Translations under genes and position numbers: made by a program
In this document: positions 42,851 through 52,785 of the stretch, piece after piece
How positions within the stretch are numbered: position 1 is the stretch's first letter
Layout of the letters: each line of letters opens with the position of its first letter
Notes under the pieces: generated by a model
The model's database searches: none
Told to the model about the DNA's origin: nothing
Seen by the model: only the letters and a program-made list of their open reading frames with translations
Source: Cystobacterineae bacterium
GTDB taxonomy: Bacteria; Myxococcota; Myxococcia; Myxococcales; Myxococcaceae
Reading direction: 5' to 3'
Assembly: GCA_009782175.1 (NCBI GenBank)
Contig: WRKR01000005.1
Location: 21,965 to 85,964 of the forward strand
Length of the DNA: 64,000 nt

Positions 42851-44935
42851 CTATTTCAGGTTTGCACAACAACGAAAACCCATTTCTGAGGCAACACTCA
42901 CTTTGAGTTTTCGTGCCGCACAGCGCACGCCATAGTCAGAGTTTAAAAAGGAGCCCCCTTTGACTACTTTTTCTTCTGTCCATTCGGCAACATTTCCTGA
43001 CATGTCAAACACCTCATAGGGAGACAGGCAGCGAGAAAATTTTCCGGATACGGCCAAGGCCCTGGCTGCTCCCGCTGTGCTTTCAGAGTTGCAAAGGTTG
43101 TCATCAAAAACATTGCCATAAGGCCAGCGCAACCCTTCTTTGCCGCGACAAGCTTTTTCCCATTCCGCTTCTGTGCACAAACGCTTGCCTTGTTTTTGAC
43201 AAAGCTCTTTGGCTTTGTCCCAACTCACATTCATCTGCGGAACTTGTCCAGAGCGGTTGGGGTATTCATAAACGTCAATGCAAAACCCTTCCACCTCTTT
43301 TGCAGCAACGGGCAAATCCTCAAAACTCAAATAGGGGTCGTCCTTCCCTGTCCCCATCCTAAAACTCCCTGAGGGAATGCGCCGCATCTGCTCTGGGCAA
43401 CGTGAGCTGCCTATGTTTCCTCCCCCTGCTCCTGCTCCTGCTTTGGCAACAACCGGAGGCACGTTTGCACGCGAAGGCGCAGGCACAGGCTCTGCTCCCT
43501 TGGAAGGCGTCTCTTTGGAAGGCACAACAGGAGCAGCTTGAGGTGGAGCATCCACTTTCGGCAATGTTTCCTCTGTAGGAGGGGGAGGCACCCGCTCTTC
43601 TTCAGCCTTTGGGGGCTCTGTGGGCACAGCCTGCTCAGGAGAAGGCTGTGGAACCACCTCTTCGGTATGTATATTCTTATCCCTTAAAACCTCGGTGGGG
43701 ACAGGTGCAACAGAGGAGGGTTGTACAAAACCCCCGACGTTTCTGCCCGTATATTCATCGGGTTCTGAGCCTCTGAAGGCGAAGAAAAGGCCTATGGCCA
43801 ATACAACACCCAACAGCACAAGGCCCCATCGGATAAACCGGCCAGAGCGCTTATCCAATGCACTCTCAAGCTCTTCATTCAATATTTCGCTTGGAGCTAC
43901 GCGAGGGGTTGCGTTTTCTTCAACGGTTTCTTCTGCTGAGGGGCTGTGTTCTGTTTCTGACTTTGAGGCCCCAAGAGAAAGCCGCCCTTCATTTTCTCTT
44001 TCATGGTTTTTATAGAAAGCAGAAAAGTCATTATAAAACTCCGCAATGCTTCGGTGGCGGACCAGGGTGCTTTCCGCTATGGCTTTGCGGTAAATAACCT
44101 CTAAGCTGACAGGAATGGCTGCATTGCCCGCATTCAGGCTTGTCCCACCACCTTCCGGCAATATGCCTGCCAGCATTTCCCCTAAAATAACCCCCAGGGA
44201 ATAAATATCCGCGCTGCCGCCCGCCTCCATGCCCGAAAGAAACTCCGGAGCAAAATAGCTTTCTTCCCGGCGTATGCGCTGCGCCTGCACAAAAGGCAAG
44301 CGCGGAATGGCCAAACCCAAACCCACATCTGTCAGCTTGAGAAGGTCAGGCAATACGAAAATGTTTTCCGGTTTCAAGTTGAGGTGAGGGCCGATGGTGT
44401 GCACCACCTCCAATGCCTGTACCAGCTGCCCAAAAATAGGCTCCACCTCTTTGTATGAGAAAAAATTCCCCTTCAACAAACGCTCATCAATAATCCGCCG
44501 CAAGGACAGGCCTTCTGCCAATTGCTGCGTATAAAACATCCGCCCCCTGGCATTGCCTATTTCAAAAACCCGGCTGAGGTTGGGGTGTGTGAGACGGCTA
44601 ATTCGCTCTAAAACAAGGCTAAAACGTTTCTGCTCTTCTGCGGTCTGCAGCAAATTGGGGTGGATAACCTTGAGGCGAACGTTTACTTTTAAAACATCAT
44701 CATAAACGCCATAGGAAAACCCTGTGGGGCCTTCCCCTAACAACTCCCGGACAATATAGCGCTCTGCAATACGCTCCTCTCGTTTGAACAGCCCCCCCTC
44801 CGTAGCCAAATGGGTGGCCCTGCGTGAGTAGCCGCTCGAAACCTGACGAACGGCGACGGCTGAAATTTTATGCCCACAAACCGAACACGCCGTGCTGCTG
44901 TCCGGAACATGGCTGCCACATTTGTAGCAAAGCAA
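42851..44935 (-). CDS. Zinc-ribbon / kinase-like / FGE-sulfatase fusion protein (probable pseudokinase)
   Basis: 694 residues. There is an N-terminal zinc ribbon (CYKCG and CSVCG), then a Ser/Thr-kinase-like domain (about 58-315). Lys89 and Asp203 (DVG, in place of DFG) are kept, but the HRD loop reads HLNLKPEN, so the catalytic aspartate is Asn186. A TM near residue 370-390, a Pro-rich linker and a formylglycine-generating-enzyme-like domain follow (RIPSGSFRMGT, FDMSGNVAEWTEE, GFRCC). Start is TTG after AGAGGG. Probably a signalling or scaffold protein of the inner membrane with the FGE-like part outside. Confidence 0.85.
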   Translation of the reverse strand: MLCYKCGSHVPDSSTACSVCGHKISAVAVRQVSSGYSRRATHLATEGGLFKREERIAERYIVRELLGEGPTGFSYGVYDDVLKVNVRLKVIHPNLLQTAEEQKRFSLVLERISRLTHPNLSRVFEIGNARGRMFYTQQLAEGLSLRRIIDERLLKGNFFSYKEVEPIFGQLVQALEVVHTIGPHLNLKPENIFVLPDLLKLTDVGLGLAIPRLPFVQAQRIRREESYFAPEFLSGMEAGGSADIYSLGVILGEMLAGILPEGGGTSLNAGNAAIPVSLEVIYRKAIAESTLVRHRSIAEFYNDFSAFYKNHERENEGRLSLGASKSETEHSPSAEETVEENATPRVAPSEILNEELESALDKRSGRFIRWGLVLLGVVLAIGLFFAFRGSEPDEYTGRNVGGFVQPSSVAPVPTEVLRDKNIHTEEVVPQPSPEQAVPTEPPKAEEERVPPPPTEETLPKVDAPPQAAPVVPSKETPSKGAEPVPAPSRANVPPVVAKAGAGAGGGNIGSSRCPEQMRRIPSGSFRMGTGKDDPYLSFEDLPVAAKEVEGFCIDVYEYPNRSGQVPQMNVSWDKAKELCQKQGKRLCTEAEWEKACRGKEGLRWPYGNVFDDNLCNSESTAGAARALAVSGKFSRCLSPYEVFDMSGNVAEWTEEKVVKGGSFLNSDYGVRCAARKLKVSVASEMGFRCCANLK

Positions 44936-44979
44936 AGCTGCCCTCTTCTCTAAAATAGCTAAAACCCATTCTCATGAGT

Positions 44980-45462
44980 TCAGTGTGTGCCTGTAGAGCC
45001 AAAGCCTCCCACCCCTCGAGGGGTGGAGTCAAGTTCTTCAACCTCCTCCCAAACCGCCCGAATTCTTTTTGAAATAACAAGCTGGGCCATGCGCTCCCCA
45101 GGGACAATTTCAGCAGGGGTGGTTGAAAGGTTGACCAGCAATACTTTCAATTCCCCGCGGTAATCTGCATCCACTGTCCCTGGCGTATTCAAACAGCTTA
45201 AGCCTTTCTTCAAGGCAAGGCCGGAGCGCGGGCGGATTTGTGCCTCACAATCCTCCGGCAAAGCAATGGCTATGCCGGTGGGGACTAAAATGCGCTCCAA
45301 AGGCTCAAGGCATATGGGCGCCTCCAGGTCAGCATATAAATCCATGCCTGCAGAGCCCAGGGTTTGATAACGTGGCAGCACAACTCCTGGACGCAAACGC
45401 TGAATGCGAACGCAGCACTCAAAACCACCGCTTTCAGGCTTTGGCATGTCAGGCTTCAACAT
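44980..45462 (-). CDS. dut: dUTP diphosphatase
   Basis: 160 residues. The five dUTPase motifs are present: [40 protein letters not shown] and [13 protein letters not shown]. It removes dUTP and makes dUMP. The start at 45462 has GGAAGAG upstream and overlaps the pnp stop by 14 bp. Confidence 0.96.
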   Translation of the reverse strand: MLKPDMPKPESGGFECCVRIQRLRPGVVLPRYQTLGSAGMDLYADLEAPICLEPLERILVPTGIAIALPEDCEAQIRPRSGLALKKGLSCLNTPGTVDADYRGELKVLLVNLSTTPAEIVPGERMAQLVISKRIRAVWEEVEELDSTPRGVGGFGSTGTH

Positions 45463-47575
45463 TCTCTTCCGAAGGCGCAAGGGTTTGTTGCAGCGCTTGC
45501 TTTCTTGACAAGCGGATTCTCCCGTTCCTCTCTACGGCAATAACTTTCACCATCACCTCATCCCCCTCCTTCACAATGTCGGTCACTGCGCGCACACGCT
45601 TGTCGGACAATTCAGAAATGTGTACCAGTCCGTCACTCCCTGGAAACAACTCTACAATGGCACCAATTTCTAAAATTTTTCGCACTATCCCCAAATAGAC
45701 CTTCCCCACTTCCGCTTCGCGTGTCAGTGCCTGAATCATCGAAACAGCCTGCTTCACCGAGTCAAGGTTGGCTGAGGCAATGTCTACACGGCCAGAATCC
45801 TCGACGTTGATGACGCAGCCTGTGCGGGAAATAATATCCCGAATGGTTTTTCCGCCGGGGCCGATGATGTTTTTTATATATTCCGCGCGGACTTGTATCG
45901 TCGTAATTCTGGGCGCATAAATGCTGATTTCTGTGCGGGATGCAGACAAAACTTCAGCCATTTTCTCAAGAATATGCAGCCTGCCGCAGCGCGCCTGCTC
46001 CATGGCACGCATCATCAGCTCCGTGGTAATGCTGGCTATTTTAATGTCCATCTGCACCGCCGTAATGCCTTTGGCCGTGCCGCAAACCTTAAAGTCCATG
46101 TCGCCTAAATGGTCCTCATCTCCCAAAATGTCTGAGAGAATGGCTACGCGCTCCCCCTCCTTCACCAAACCCATGGCAATGCCTGCTACGGGTGCTTTTA
46201 TGGGTACACCCGCATCCATCATCGCCAGGCTTCCCCCGCATACGGTTGCCATGGAAGAGCTGCCGTTGGACTCTAAAATGTCGCTGACAATGCGCAAGGT
46301 ATAAGGAAACTTCTCCGCATCCGGAACCATCAAACGCAAGGCCCGCTCTGCCAAAGCGCCATGCCCAATTTCTCGACGGCCTGGGCCGCGAAGTGGTTTC
46401 ACTTCATTCACAGAAAAAGGCGGAAAATTATAGTGCAGCATGAACCTTCTATAATTTTGGCCGTGCAAATGCTCAATGCGCTGCTCGTCCTCAGAAGTCC
46501 CCAAAGTCGCAACAGCCAAGGCCTGTGTTTCTCCACGCGTAAACAGTGCGGAGCCGTGAGTCCTGGGCAACACGCCCACCTCTATGCTGATGGGGCGGAC
46601 CTGGTCGTGGGCGCGACCTGCAATGCGCCCTCCACTCAAAATCATCTCGCGCATGTGCTCATATTTGAGCTCTTCGAAAACAAGGCTGGCTTTCTTCTCA
46701 AAACCGGCCTCAACCTCTCCTTCTCCTCGTTTGTTTTTGAGCTCGCTTAAAAGCTGCGCCTTTGCCACAGAAAGCGCAGCATAACGCTCTTTCTTGTCGG
46801 CAATCTCATAGGCCGCCACAATGCTTTGCTGTGCCAGCTGGTGGCACTCCTCTCGAAGCTCAGGGCTTATTTTTTCCGGCAATTCAAAAGCACGCGCTTG
46901 CTTTCCAAGCTTTGCACGCATCCGCTCCTGAAGCTCCAACATGGGGACGCAGGCTTTCTGGGCAAATTCTAAAGCCGACAACATCTCTGCTTCAGAAATT
47001 TCAGCAGCGCCTCCTTCTACCATGACGATGGCTTCTTTGGAGCAGGCAACAATCAGATCAATATCACTTCTTTCCCGTTGCTCATAACTTGGGTTGATCA
47101 TCAGCGTGCCCTCAACACGACCAACACGCACCCCCGCAATGGGCCCATGGAAGGGCAAGTCCGAAACCATGAGGGCTGCAGAAGTCGCTGTTATGGACAG
47201 CACATCCGGATCATTCTGCCCATCTGCTGAAATAACATTGGCAATCAGCTGAATCTCACAGCTGAAACCTTCGGCAAACAACGGACGGCAACTGCGGTCC
47301 ACCAGACGGGAAGTGAGCGTTTCTTTCTCTGTCAACTTGCCTTCTCGGCGAAAAAACCCTCCCGGAATGCGGCCTGCCGCACAAAGGTTTTCTTTATATT
47401 CAACGGTGAGCGGCAAAAAATCAACATCACGTTTTTCGTGCGCAGCAACGGCTGTAACCAACACCATGGTGTCGCCATAGCGAAGAACGACGGCCCCATC
47501 CGCTTGCTTGGCCATGCGGCCCGTTTCAATGGACAAAGTTTGTCCACCTAACTCAACAGCTTCTTCTAAATACAT
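45449..47575 (-). CDS. pnp: Polyribonucleotide nucleotidyltransferase
   Basis: 708 residues: two RNase-PH domains ([20 protein letters not shown] in the first; [15 protein letters not shown] and [23 protein letters not shown] in the second), then KH (IIGPGGKTI) and S1 ([17 protein letters not shown]) domains. It degrades RNA 3' to 5' with phosphate. AAGGAG precedes the ATG at 47575. rpsO is upstream, as in many bacteria. Confidence 0.98.
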   Translation of the reverse strand: MYLEEAVELGGQTLSIETGRMAKQADGAVVLRYGDTMVLVTAVAAHEKRDVDFLPLTVEYKENLCAAGRIPGGFFRREGKLTEKETLTSRLVDRSCRPLFAEGFSCEIQLIANVISADGQNDPDVLSITATSAALMVSDLPFHGPIAGVRVGRVEGTLMINPSYEQRERSDIDLIVACSKEAIVMVEGGAAEISEAEMLSALEFAQKACVPMLELQERMRAKLGKQARAFELPEKISPELREECHQLAQQSIVAAYEIADKKERYAALSVAKAQLLSELKNKRGEGEVEAGFEKKASLVFEELKYEHMREMILSGGRIAGRAHDQVRPISIEVGVLPRTHGSALFTRGETQALAVATLGTSEDEQRIEHLHGQNYRRFMLHYNFPPFSVNEVKPLRGPGRREIGHGALAERALRLMVPDAEKFPYTLRIVSDILESNGSSSMATVCGGSLAMMDAGVPIKAPVAGIAMGLVKEGERVAILSDILGDEDHLGDMDFKVCGTAKGITAVQMDIKIASITTELMMRAMEQARCGRLHILEKMAEVLSASRTEISIYAPRITTIQVRAEYIKNIIGPGGKTIRDIISRTGCVINVEDSGRVDIASANLDSVKQAVSMIQALTREAEVGKVYLGIVRKILEIGAIVELFPGSDGLVHISELSDKRVRAVTDIVKEGDEVMVKVIAVERNGRIRLSRKQALQQTLAPSEENVEA

Positions 47576-47769
47576 GTTTCTCTCCTTTGTCTTCTCCGGG
47601 AGAAACCAACCTGTGCGTTTTGATTTGAAGTCCGCAACACCCAAGCCTCTGGCCCGCCTCCTCTTCTCGCAAACCACTTTCCTCTTCTCGCCATGCCACC
47701 CACCTGTGGATTGGAAGTTCCAAACCTAAAACCAAAACGCAGCCTCAGGCTGCCGCTTCTCCCTTAGAA

Positions 47770-47831
47770 ATATGTTTCTTCACAACCAATGTGTCTTCAC
47801 AACATATGTTTCTTCACAACCAATGTGTCTT
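47770..47831. repeat. 34-bp tandem duplication between rpsO and pnp
   Basis: atatgtttcttcacaaccaa plus gtgtcttcacaac is present at 47770-47803 and again, with its end truncated, at 47804-47831. It lies between the rpsO terminator and pnp. Confidence 0.85.
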
Positions 47832-47856
47832 TTCTGTTTCTTCACACAAAAAGGAA

Positions 47857-47875
47857 AGGGCGCTTTTAGCGCCCT
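47857..47875 (-). terminator. rpsO terminator-like hairpin
   Basis: AGGGCGC and GCGCCCT pair across TTTTA, 11 bp after rpsO. On the minus strand the stem is followed by a T-rich stretch. pnp then probably uses read-through or its own promoter. Confidence 0.75.
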
Positions 47876-47885
47876 CTTTGAATCG

Positions 47886-48155
47886 CTATTTTCGAATGCC
47901 CAGTGAATCAATGAGTTTCTTATAGCGGTCTACATCCTTCCTTTTCAAATAGTCCAATAATCTCCTGCGTTGCCCCACCAGTTTCAACAAACCTCGTCGC
48001 GAATGGTGGTCCTTCTTATGCGTTTTAAAATGCTCGGTCAGATAAGAAATGCGTCGCGATAATAAAGCCACCTGCACTTCGGGGGAGCCGGTGTCTTTTT
48101 CGTGTGTCCTATAGCGCGTGACAATTTCCACTTTTTGCTCAGCACTCATTGCCAT
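47886..48155 (-). CDS. rpsO: Ribosomal protein S15
   Basis: 89 residues, the usual length. The S15 signature [16 protein letters not shown] and the [16 protein letters not shown] segment are clear. GGAG seven bases before the ATG at 48155 decides the start against longer in-frame options. Confidence 0.98.
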   Translation of the reverse strand: MAMSAEQKVEIVTRYRTHEKDTGSPEVQVALLSRRISYLTEHFKTHKKDHHSRRGLLKLVGQRRRLLDYLKRKDVDRYKKLIDSLGIRK

Positions 48156-48388
48156 GGTTTTTCTCCACCTCTCCCAAAAATACAGCGCTTCCCCCATGGG
48201 AGGGGACAGGGGAAGCCACTTCACAGTTAATACGTGGCAGCGCTCAACGAGTCCGTCAACCAAAAAGAAGCAGCGCTCATAAAAAAACGGGGCCTTAAGC
48301 ATGGGCTCTCTTGGGTTTCCTGCGTTTGCTTAAGGCCCTCTCAACCTCCCTTGGGCATGCCCGCCTAACATCCGCCTCACTATCCACT

Positions 48389-49336
48389 TCACATGCCCGC
48401 CTCAACTTTCTCATAGGCTTTAATAATTTCTTGCACCAAGCGGTGGCGAACAACGTCTTTCTCTGAAAACTCTAAAAAACCAATCCCTTCAATCCCTTGA
48501 AGAATTTGCTTGGCATGCAAAAGCCCTGAAGGCCTTCCTTGCAAGTCCACTTGTGTCAAATCCCCTGTGACAACGGCCTTGGAGCGTGGCCCAAGGCGTG
48601 TCAAAAACATTTTCATCTGCTCAATGGTCGCATTTTGCGCCTCGTCCAAAATGGCATAGGCATCGTGAAGTGTGCGGCCGCGCATAAACGCCAACGGTGC
48701 AATCTCAATGGCTTCTTCTTCCAACAGCTGCTCAATTCGGGCTCTGTCGAGCAAATCCGCCAGAGCGTCATAGAGCGGCCGCAAATAAGGGTCCACCTTC
48801 TGCGCCAAATCCCCCGGCAAAAAGCCCAGCTTCTCTCCTGCCTCCACCGCCGGGCGCGTCAAAATAATTCTTCGCACCCTGTGCTCCATGAGTGCGGCAA
48901 CAGCCATCGCTACGGCCAAATATGTTTTTCCCGTCCCTGCGGGTCCAAGGCCAAAAACAATGTCTTGTCTGCCGATCATCTCCACATAACGCTTTTGTGC
49001 AACCGTCTTGGGCAAAACGGAACTGCCACCCAAACGCTTTAAAATGGGGTTTAAAAAGAGGGGCTCCACACCTTCGTCGCCGTTGTCTTGGAAGCCGGAG
49101 AGCGCCCTCTCCATGTCTTCTATGCTCAACCCCTGGCTTGGCTTTGCAAGCATGGACAACTTTTTGAGCAGGGCCACCACAAGTCGGACTTGGCCATGGT
49201 CTTCACCGTGTATATAAACGCTTGTCCCCCGTTGCCCAATACGCACACCCATGCGCTGCTCTAGCCACCTATAATTCTCATTCTGAGGGCCTGCCAAAGC
49301 TCTGGCTAACGCGCTATCTACAATTTCAAGCTGCAT
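48389..49336 (-). CDS. phoH: PhoH-like ATPase
   Basis: 315 residues of the PhoH/YbeZ family: a small KH-like N-terminus, then Walker A GPAGTGKT (131-138), TRPAVEAGEKLGFLPGD and the Walker B DEAQN (231-235). YbeZ works with YbeY in rRNA maturation; ybeY is not visible here. It is 5 bp after the DUF4388 gene, in the same run as rpsO. Confidence 0.93.
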   Translation of the reverse strand: MQLEIVDSALARALAGPQNENYRWLEQRMGVRIGQRGTSVYIHGEDHGQVRLVVALLKKLSMLAKPSQGLSIEDMERALSGFQDNGDEGVEPLFLNPILKRLGGSSVLPKTVAQKRYVEMIGRQDIVFGLGPAGTGKTYLAVAMAVAALMEHRVRRIILTRPAVEAGEKLGFLPGDLAQKVDPYLRPLYDALADLLDRARIEQLLEEEAIEIAPLAFMRGRTLHDAYAILDEAQNATIEQMKMFLTRLGPRSKAVVTGDLTQVDLQGRPSGLLHAKQILQGIEGIGFLEFSEKDVVRHRLVQEIIKAYEKVEAGM

Positions 49337-49341
49337 AAAAA

Positions 49342-50469
49342 CTATTCAGAAGGCGAGGACAACCTATAATCATCAGAGGACTCCCGCGAATAATGGTATG
49401 CGGTATGCCACGGGTGCCGCAAATCATCCGCATTCAACAATCTCTCCTCAACCAAATCCTCCAGCTTCTTTGGCACCGTCGAGTGTTCCAGGCGATATAT
49501 TTCAATGGCTGCTTCAATGCGAGCCATTTGGGCGCGCGCAATGTGCTGTTGTATAACCGGGGTTGAAAAAAAATCTCTCTTGTCGCCAAATTCCAGCATA
49601 TACCAATTGTTGCTCGCGCCAATGACACTCACAATAATCAAATAAAAAAAAGCTATCCCTATTTGCCCACCCATCCTCATCCAACGGCGCCGCGTTTTTG
49701 AGCTGGGCTCGCTCCCATGGCTCAAAGGTGAGGACAGCTGAATGCAACCTTGGTCAACCAAATTTATAAAGGCACGAAGCCCATCAAATCGACCCAGGCA
49801 GGATAAGTCAATCACCTTCTTAATGGGGAAACCCACCTTGGCTAACTGATAAATCAGCCGCTCTGGCAAGCCCAACATGTTCCGAGAGGGGCGTTGTATT
49901 TTAGGCTCCTGGGTTGATTCAGGAAAGGGCATTATCTTCTCTATAAATACATCCTCATCAGGAATCTTCTTTCGGACTTCAGGCCACTCATCCACAACGC
50001 GAAAACCATCCATGAGAATGGACTCTGTATTCAAACGCCCCCAAGTCCCTTCGCTGAGCACACTGTTCGCATCAAACTCATATCGCCCCGAGTCCCACAT
50101 AAACAACTCATATAAAGCTTCCCTCATTTGCAGAAACACCAGCTGATGGAACTTCTCTTCAGCAAGCAGTTTGCGCAGAGACAACACCTCGCCCAAACTC
50201 CGCCCTGTCGTCTTATGGACATCCAAGGCAATATCCAAATCCTCCTGCTGCACAAGCTCTGCCTTCAGCAACATCTCACAAATGGTTTCCTGGCTTGACT
50301 TGCGGGAGTCTTCAACGCGAACAATCCACCCCTCGTGAAAGCTGACCCACACCGTTTTTCCCTTGGATTTAAAACGCAAAGTCCCCGTCTTCGCCTGTTG
50401 GCTCACAAGCTGAAAAATATCGGCTATGCGAAACTCCTTAAGTGTCCCTCGAAGAGCCACGGTGAGCAT
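49342..50469 (-). CDS. DUF4388 (PATAN) protein with pseudopilin-like C-terminus
   Basis: 375 residues. The N-terminal DUF4388 domain (about 1-110; LRGTLKEFRIADIFQLVSQQAKTG) is followed by a helical middle region, one TM (about 275-295) and a C-terminal segment RIEAAIEIYRLEHSTVPKKL with LLNADDLRHPWHTAYHY that looks like a type II secretion pseudopilin C-terminal (GspG) domain. DUF4388 domains often occur in response-regulator and motility proteins. The gene overlaps the TPR membrane gene by 32 bp and precedes phoH. Confidence 0.85.
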   Translation of the reverse strand: MLTVALRGTLKEFRIADIFQLVSQQAKTGTLRFKSKGKTVWVSFHEGWIVRVEDSRKSSQETICEMLLKAELVQQEDLDIALDVHKTTGRSLGEVLSLRKLLAEEKFHQLVFLQMREALYELFMWDSGRYEFDANSVLSEGTWGRLNTESILMDGFRVVDEWPEVRKKIPDEDVFIEKIMPFPESTQEPKIQRPSRNMLGLPERLIYQLAKVGFPIKKVIDLSCLGRFDGLRAFINLVDQGCIQLSSPLSHGSEPSSKTRRRWMRMGGQIGIAFFYLIIVSVIGASNNWYMLEFGDKRDFFSTPVIQQHIARAQMARIEAAIEIYRLEHSTVPKKLEDLVEERLLNADDLRHPWHTAYHYSRESSDDYRLSSPSE

Positions 50470-52705
50470 CCTTTGCGCGGAACAAACTGGCGATGGACAA
50501 GAAATAAATGAAACCAAAAATTAAAGTCAGCGGAACAACATAAAAAGAAAAAGGTATCTCTGAATAGGGGACGCGCATAAACCCACGTCTATAAATCAGC
50601 GCAGACGCGGCAAAACCAAATATAAAACTATAAAGCACTCCAGAAATAAACTTGCCCACATATAAAAGCCCAGCACCCGGCCAAAGCAAACTTAAACTAT
50701 AAACAAAACGCTTGTGCTTCTTGCGAAACCGCGCAGTGTCCAGTCGCTTTTTAAACCCCACCAGAGGCTCCACTCCGGAGCTTTTTTGCAAAAATACACG
50801 CGTGCAGTCCAGGCAAGCACTCCTGTCCATGGAAAGCATCTTCTTGCGGTGTATTTGCCCACACAGCGCGCAGCGCTCTGAGGTGTCCAAAGAGTCCCCA
50901 AGGAAACTCAGGAGAAGAATAATAACCGCCATCAACAACGCCATCCACGGCGTCACCAAAGAAGGAGAATCCAACACCAACATCCGTGTCAGCTGCATGC
51001 GAATCAGCTCCATGTCGGCTTCCAGTTTGGCCGCGTTGAGAATATCTCGGGAATCCAAGCTGACGGTTTGCAAAAAGGTATTGGCGGAAATGGCGCCTGC
51101 CGCCGTTGTGGGCCGAAGCTCCAACAACCGAGGCGCTTTTTCAGAAACCCGTGCACGCAATTCAGAAATGCGATTGAGCTCTTGAGCGCTCAACACAGCC
51201 CCTTGATGTGATGGCCAGTCCAGCAGCTGGATGAGGTTATAGAGCGGCTCTCCCAAGGACTTGTCCAGATGGGCTGCTTGCTCAAAGAGAAGCTGGGCCT
51301 GCTCTAGCTCTCCTTTTAAAAACAAGGCCACCCCTAAATTATTCATGGCCCTGGGCTCTTCAGCCCGAAGACTCAACGCTCGCCTCAAATGCCCAATGGC
51401 CGCCTCATTATCTCCCCGCCTCAGCTCAAATGTTCCCAAGGCGGCCAACTCGGCAAAGCTCCCGCGAGAGGTTCGCAATGCTTCCTTCCAGGAATGCGCC
51501 AGGGCTTCTGTGCCAGGCCCTCCCAAATCCAACATCCACAGCTTCTCTGCAACAGTCCCCCCAAAAGTGGTTCTGCGTGCAAACCACTCCCCTGCAAGGG
51601 GAACAACACTCATTGCCACAATAACAACGGTGAGAAACAAACGCTCCTTTCTCCGCAAATAAAGAGCGATGGCGAGAAAAAAAATGAGCAAAATCATCGC
51701 CAAGCCCACTCTTAAAATGAGGGGAAGGCATAAAATGCCCAAAAGAAGCATCCATACAAACCACTTTGGAAAAGCTGTCCTCTGAAAAAACAAATAAAAA
51801 TCCGCAAAAAGACAAGGCAAACTTCTCAAGAAAAAAACCAACATGGCGGCCACTGCCGTCACCACAAAACCAAAGAGCGCTGCCACTCCAATATCCGTAA
51901 GCGTTGAACGACGATAACGCGGATCATCCATCCAACTTTTGACCACTTGCCAAAATAAACCGGCACAGTGACGCCACTCTTCAGAAAAACGTTGAAGGCA
52001 AATGCCTGTGGCGCCGATGTATACGGCAGGCAAATCCGGAGCCAGTTGCATGGCGGCTTGAGTTAAAAGCTCCGTTCTCTCTTTGTCATTCTGAATGTCA
52101 CGCGAGGCTGCTGCACGTATAAGCCCAACAGCAAATGCTTCAAACGCACGCGCTCCTGTTTCACGGCGCAGGCGAACCAAAACATCCAAAGCCTTCTTCT
52201 CAACTTGGAGGTCTCTATCCATATAAGCGCTGTGCCACTGCTCCCAGGCCTCATATAGCTCAGCATCACCCGCTTGGTTGGGTACCAGGCGAAGCTTGGA
52301 TACCGTCGATGCCTCCAACAGGACGCCTTCTGCGGGTGCCTCCCCTTCAGAAAGCTGGAGGCCCCCCGCCGACACAGGGCTTTGGCCCACATGGCTTTGG
52401 CCTGCTGAGCCTTCATCGGTTTTTGCTAAAAAACCCTTTGTCAAAAACAAAGTTGTCTCTGCTGGCTCTCCTTCTTTGGGTGTGGGTTTGTCCTCCTCAA
52501 GCCCAGGGCTCTGCCCAACTGCGCCCTCAGCGGCTTCTGCCGACATGCCCGTTTTTAAAAACGTCCGCTCTGCTTGTGCCTCTTCTTCGGAAAGCTGCCT
52601 GTCTCCCACAAGCCCATGGGGTTGCTCAGCTGAGCTCCCAGGAGCTTCCTCTGAGGAGCCAGTTGTCAAAATGGCAAAAAAGCAGCAAACAAAAAACAAG
52701 CGCAT
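50438..52705 (-). CDS. Multipass membrane TPR protein
   Basis: 755 residues. The signal or TM segment at the N-terminus is followed by a low-complexity acidic region (about 18-135), an exposed helical domain, a multi-TM block (about 265-390), TPR repeats (about 425-520; FAELAALGTFELRRGDNEAA, AMNNLGVALFLKGELEQAQ) and a C-terminal part with a zinc-ribbon (CALCGQ, CLDC) and TM segments. Function unknown; probably an assembly or signalling protein of the envelope. It is divergent from mazG, and a 17-bp duplication (52704-52737) lies at its start. Confidence 0.8.
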   Translation of the reverse strand: MRLFFVCCFFAILTTGSSEEAPGSSAEQPHGLVGDRQLSEEEAQAERTFLKTGMSAEAAEGAVGQSPGLEEDKPTPKEGEPAETTLFLTKGFLAKTDEGSAGQSHVGQSPVSAGGLQLSEGEAPAEGVLLEASTVSKLRLVPNQAGDAELYEAWEQWHSAYMDRDLQVEKKALDVLVRLRRETGARAFEAFAVGLIRAAASRDIQNDKERTELLTQAAMQLAPDLPAVYIGATGICLQRFSEEWRHCAGLFWQVVKSWMDDPRYRRSTLTDIGVAALFGFVVTAVAAMLVFFLRSLPCLFADFYLFFQRTAFPKWFVWMLLLGILCLPLILRVGLAMILLIFFLAIALYLRRKERLFLTVVIVAMSVVPLAGEWFARRTTFGGTVAEKLWMLDLGGPGTEALAHSWKEALRTSRGSFAELAALGTFELRRGDNEAAIGHLRRALSLRAEEPRAMNNLGVALFLKGELEQAQLLFEQAAHLDKSLGEPLYNLIQLLDWPSHQGAVLSAQELNRISELRARVSEKAPRLLELRPTTAAGAISANTFLQTVSLDSRDILNAAKLEADMELIRMQLTRMLVLDSPSLVTPWMALLMAVIILLLSFLGDSLDTSERCALCGQIHRKKMLSMDRSACLDCTRVFLQKSSGVEPLVGFKKRLDTARFRKKHKRFVYSLSLLWPGAGLLYVGKFISGVLYSFIFGFAASALIYRRGFMRVPYSEIPFSFYVVPLTLIFGFIYFLSIASLFRAKDAHRGSSRDT

Positions 52706-52737
52706 TGGGCAGTTCGATCAATGGGGCAGTTCGATCA
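52704..52737. repeat. 17-bp tandem duplication at the TPR gene / mazG divergent region
   Basis: attgggcagttcgatca and atggggcagttcgatca are adjacent. The first copy reaches the start codon of the minus-strand TPR gene. Confidence 0.85.
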
Positions 52738-52785
52738 TACGTGAAAAAAAATGCAAACTGGACGTGTTTTGTTAATGCGGCAGAG

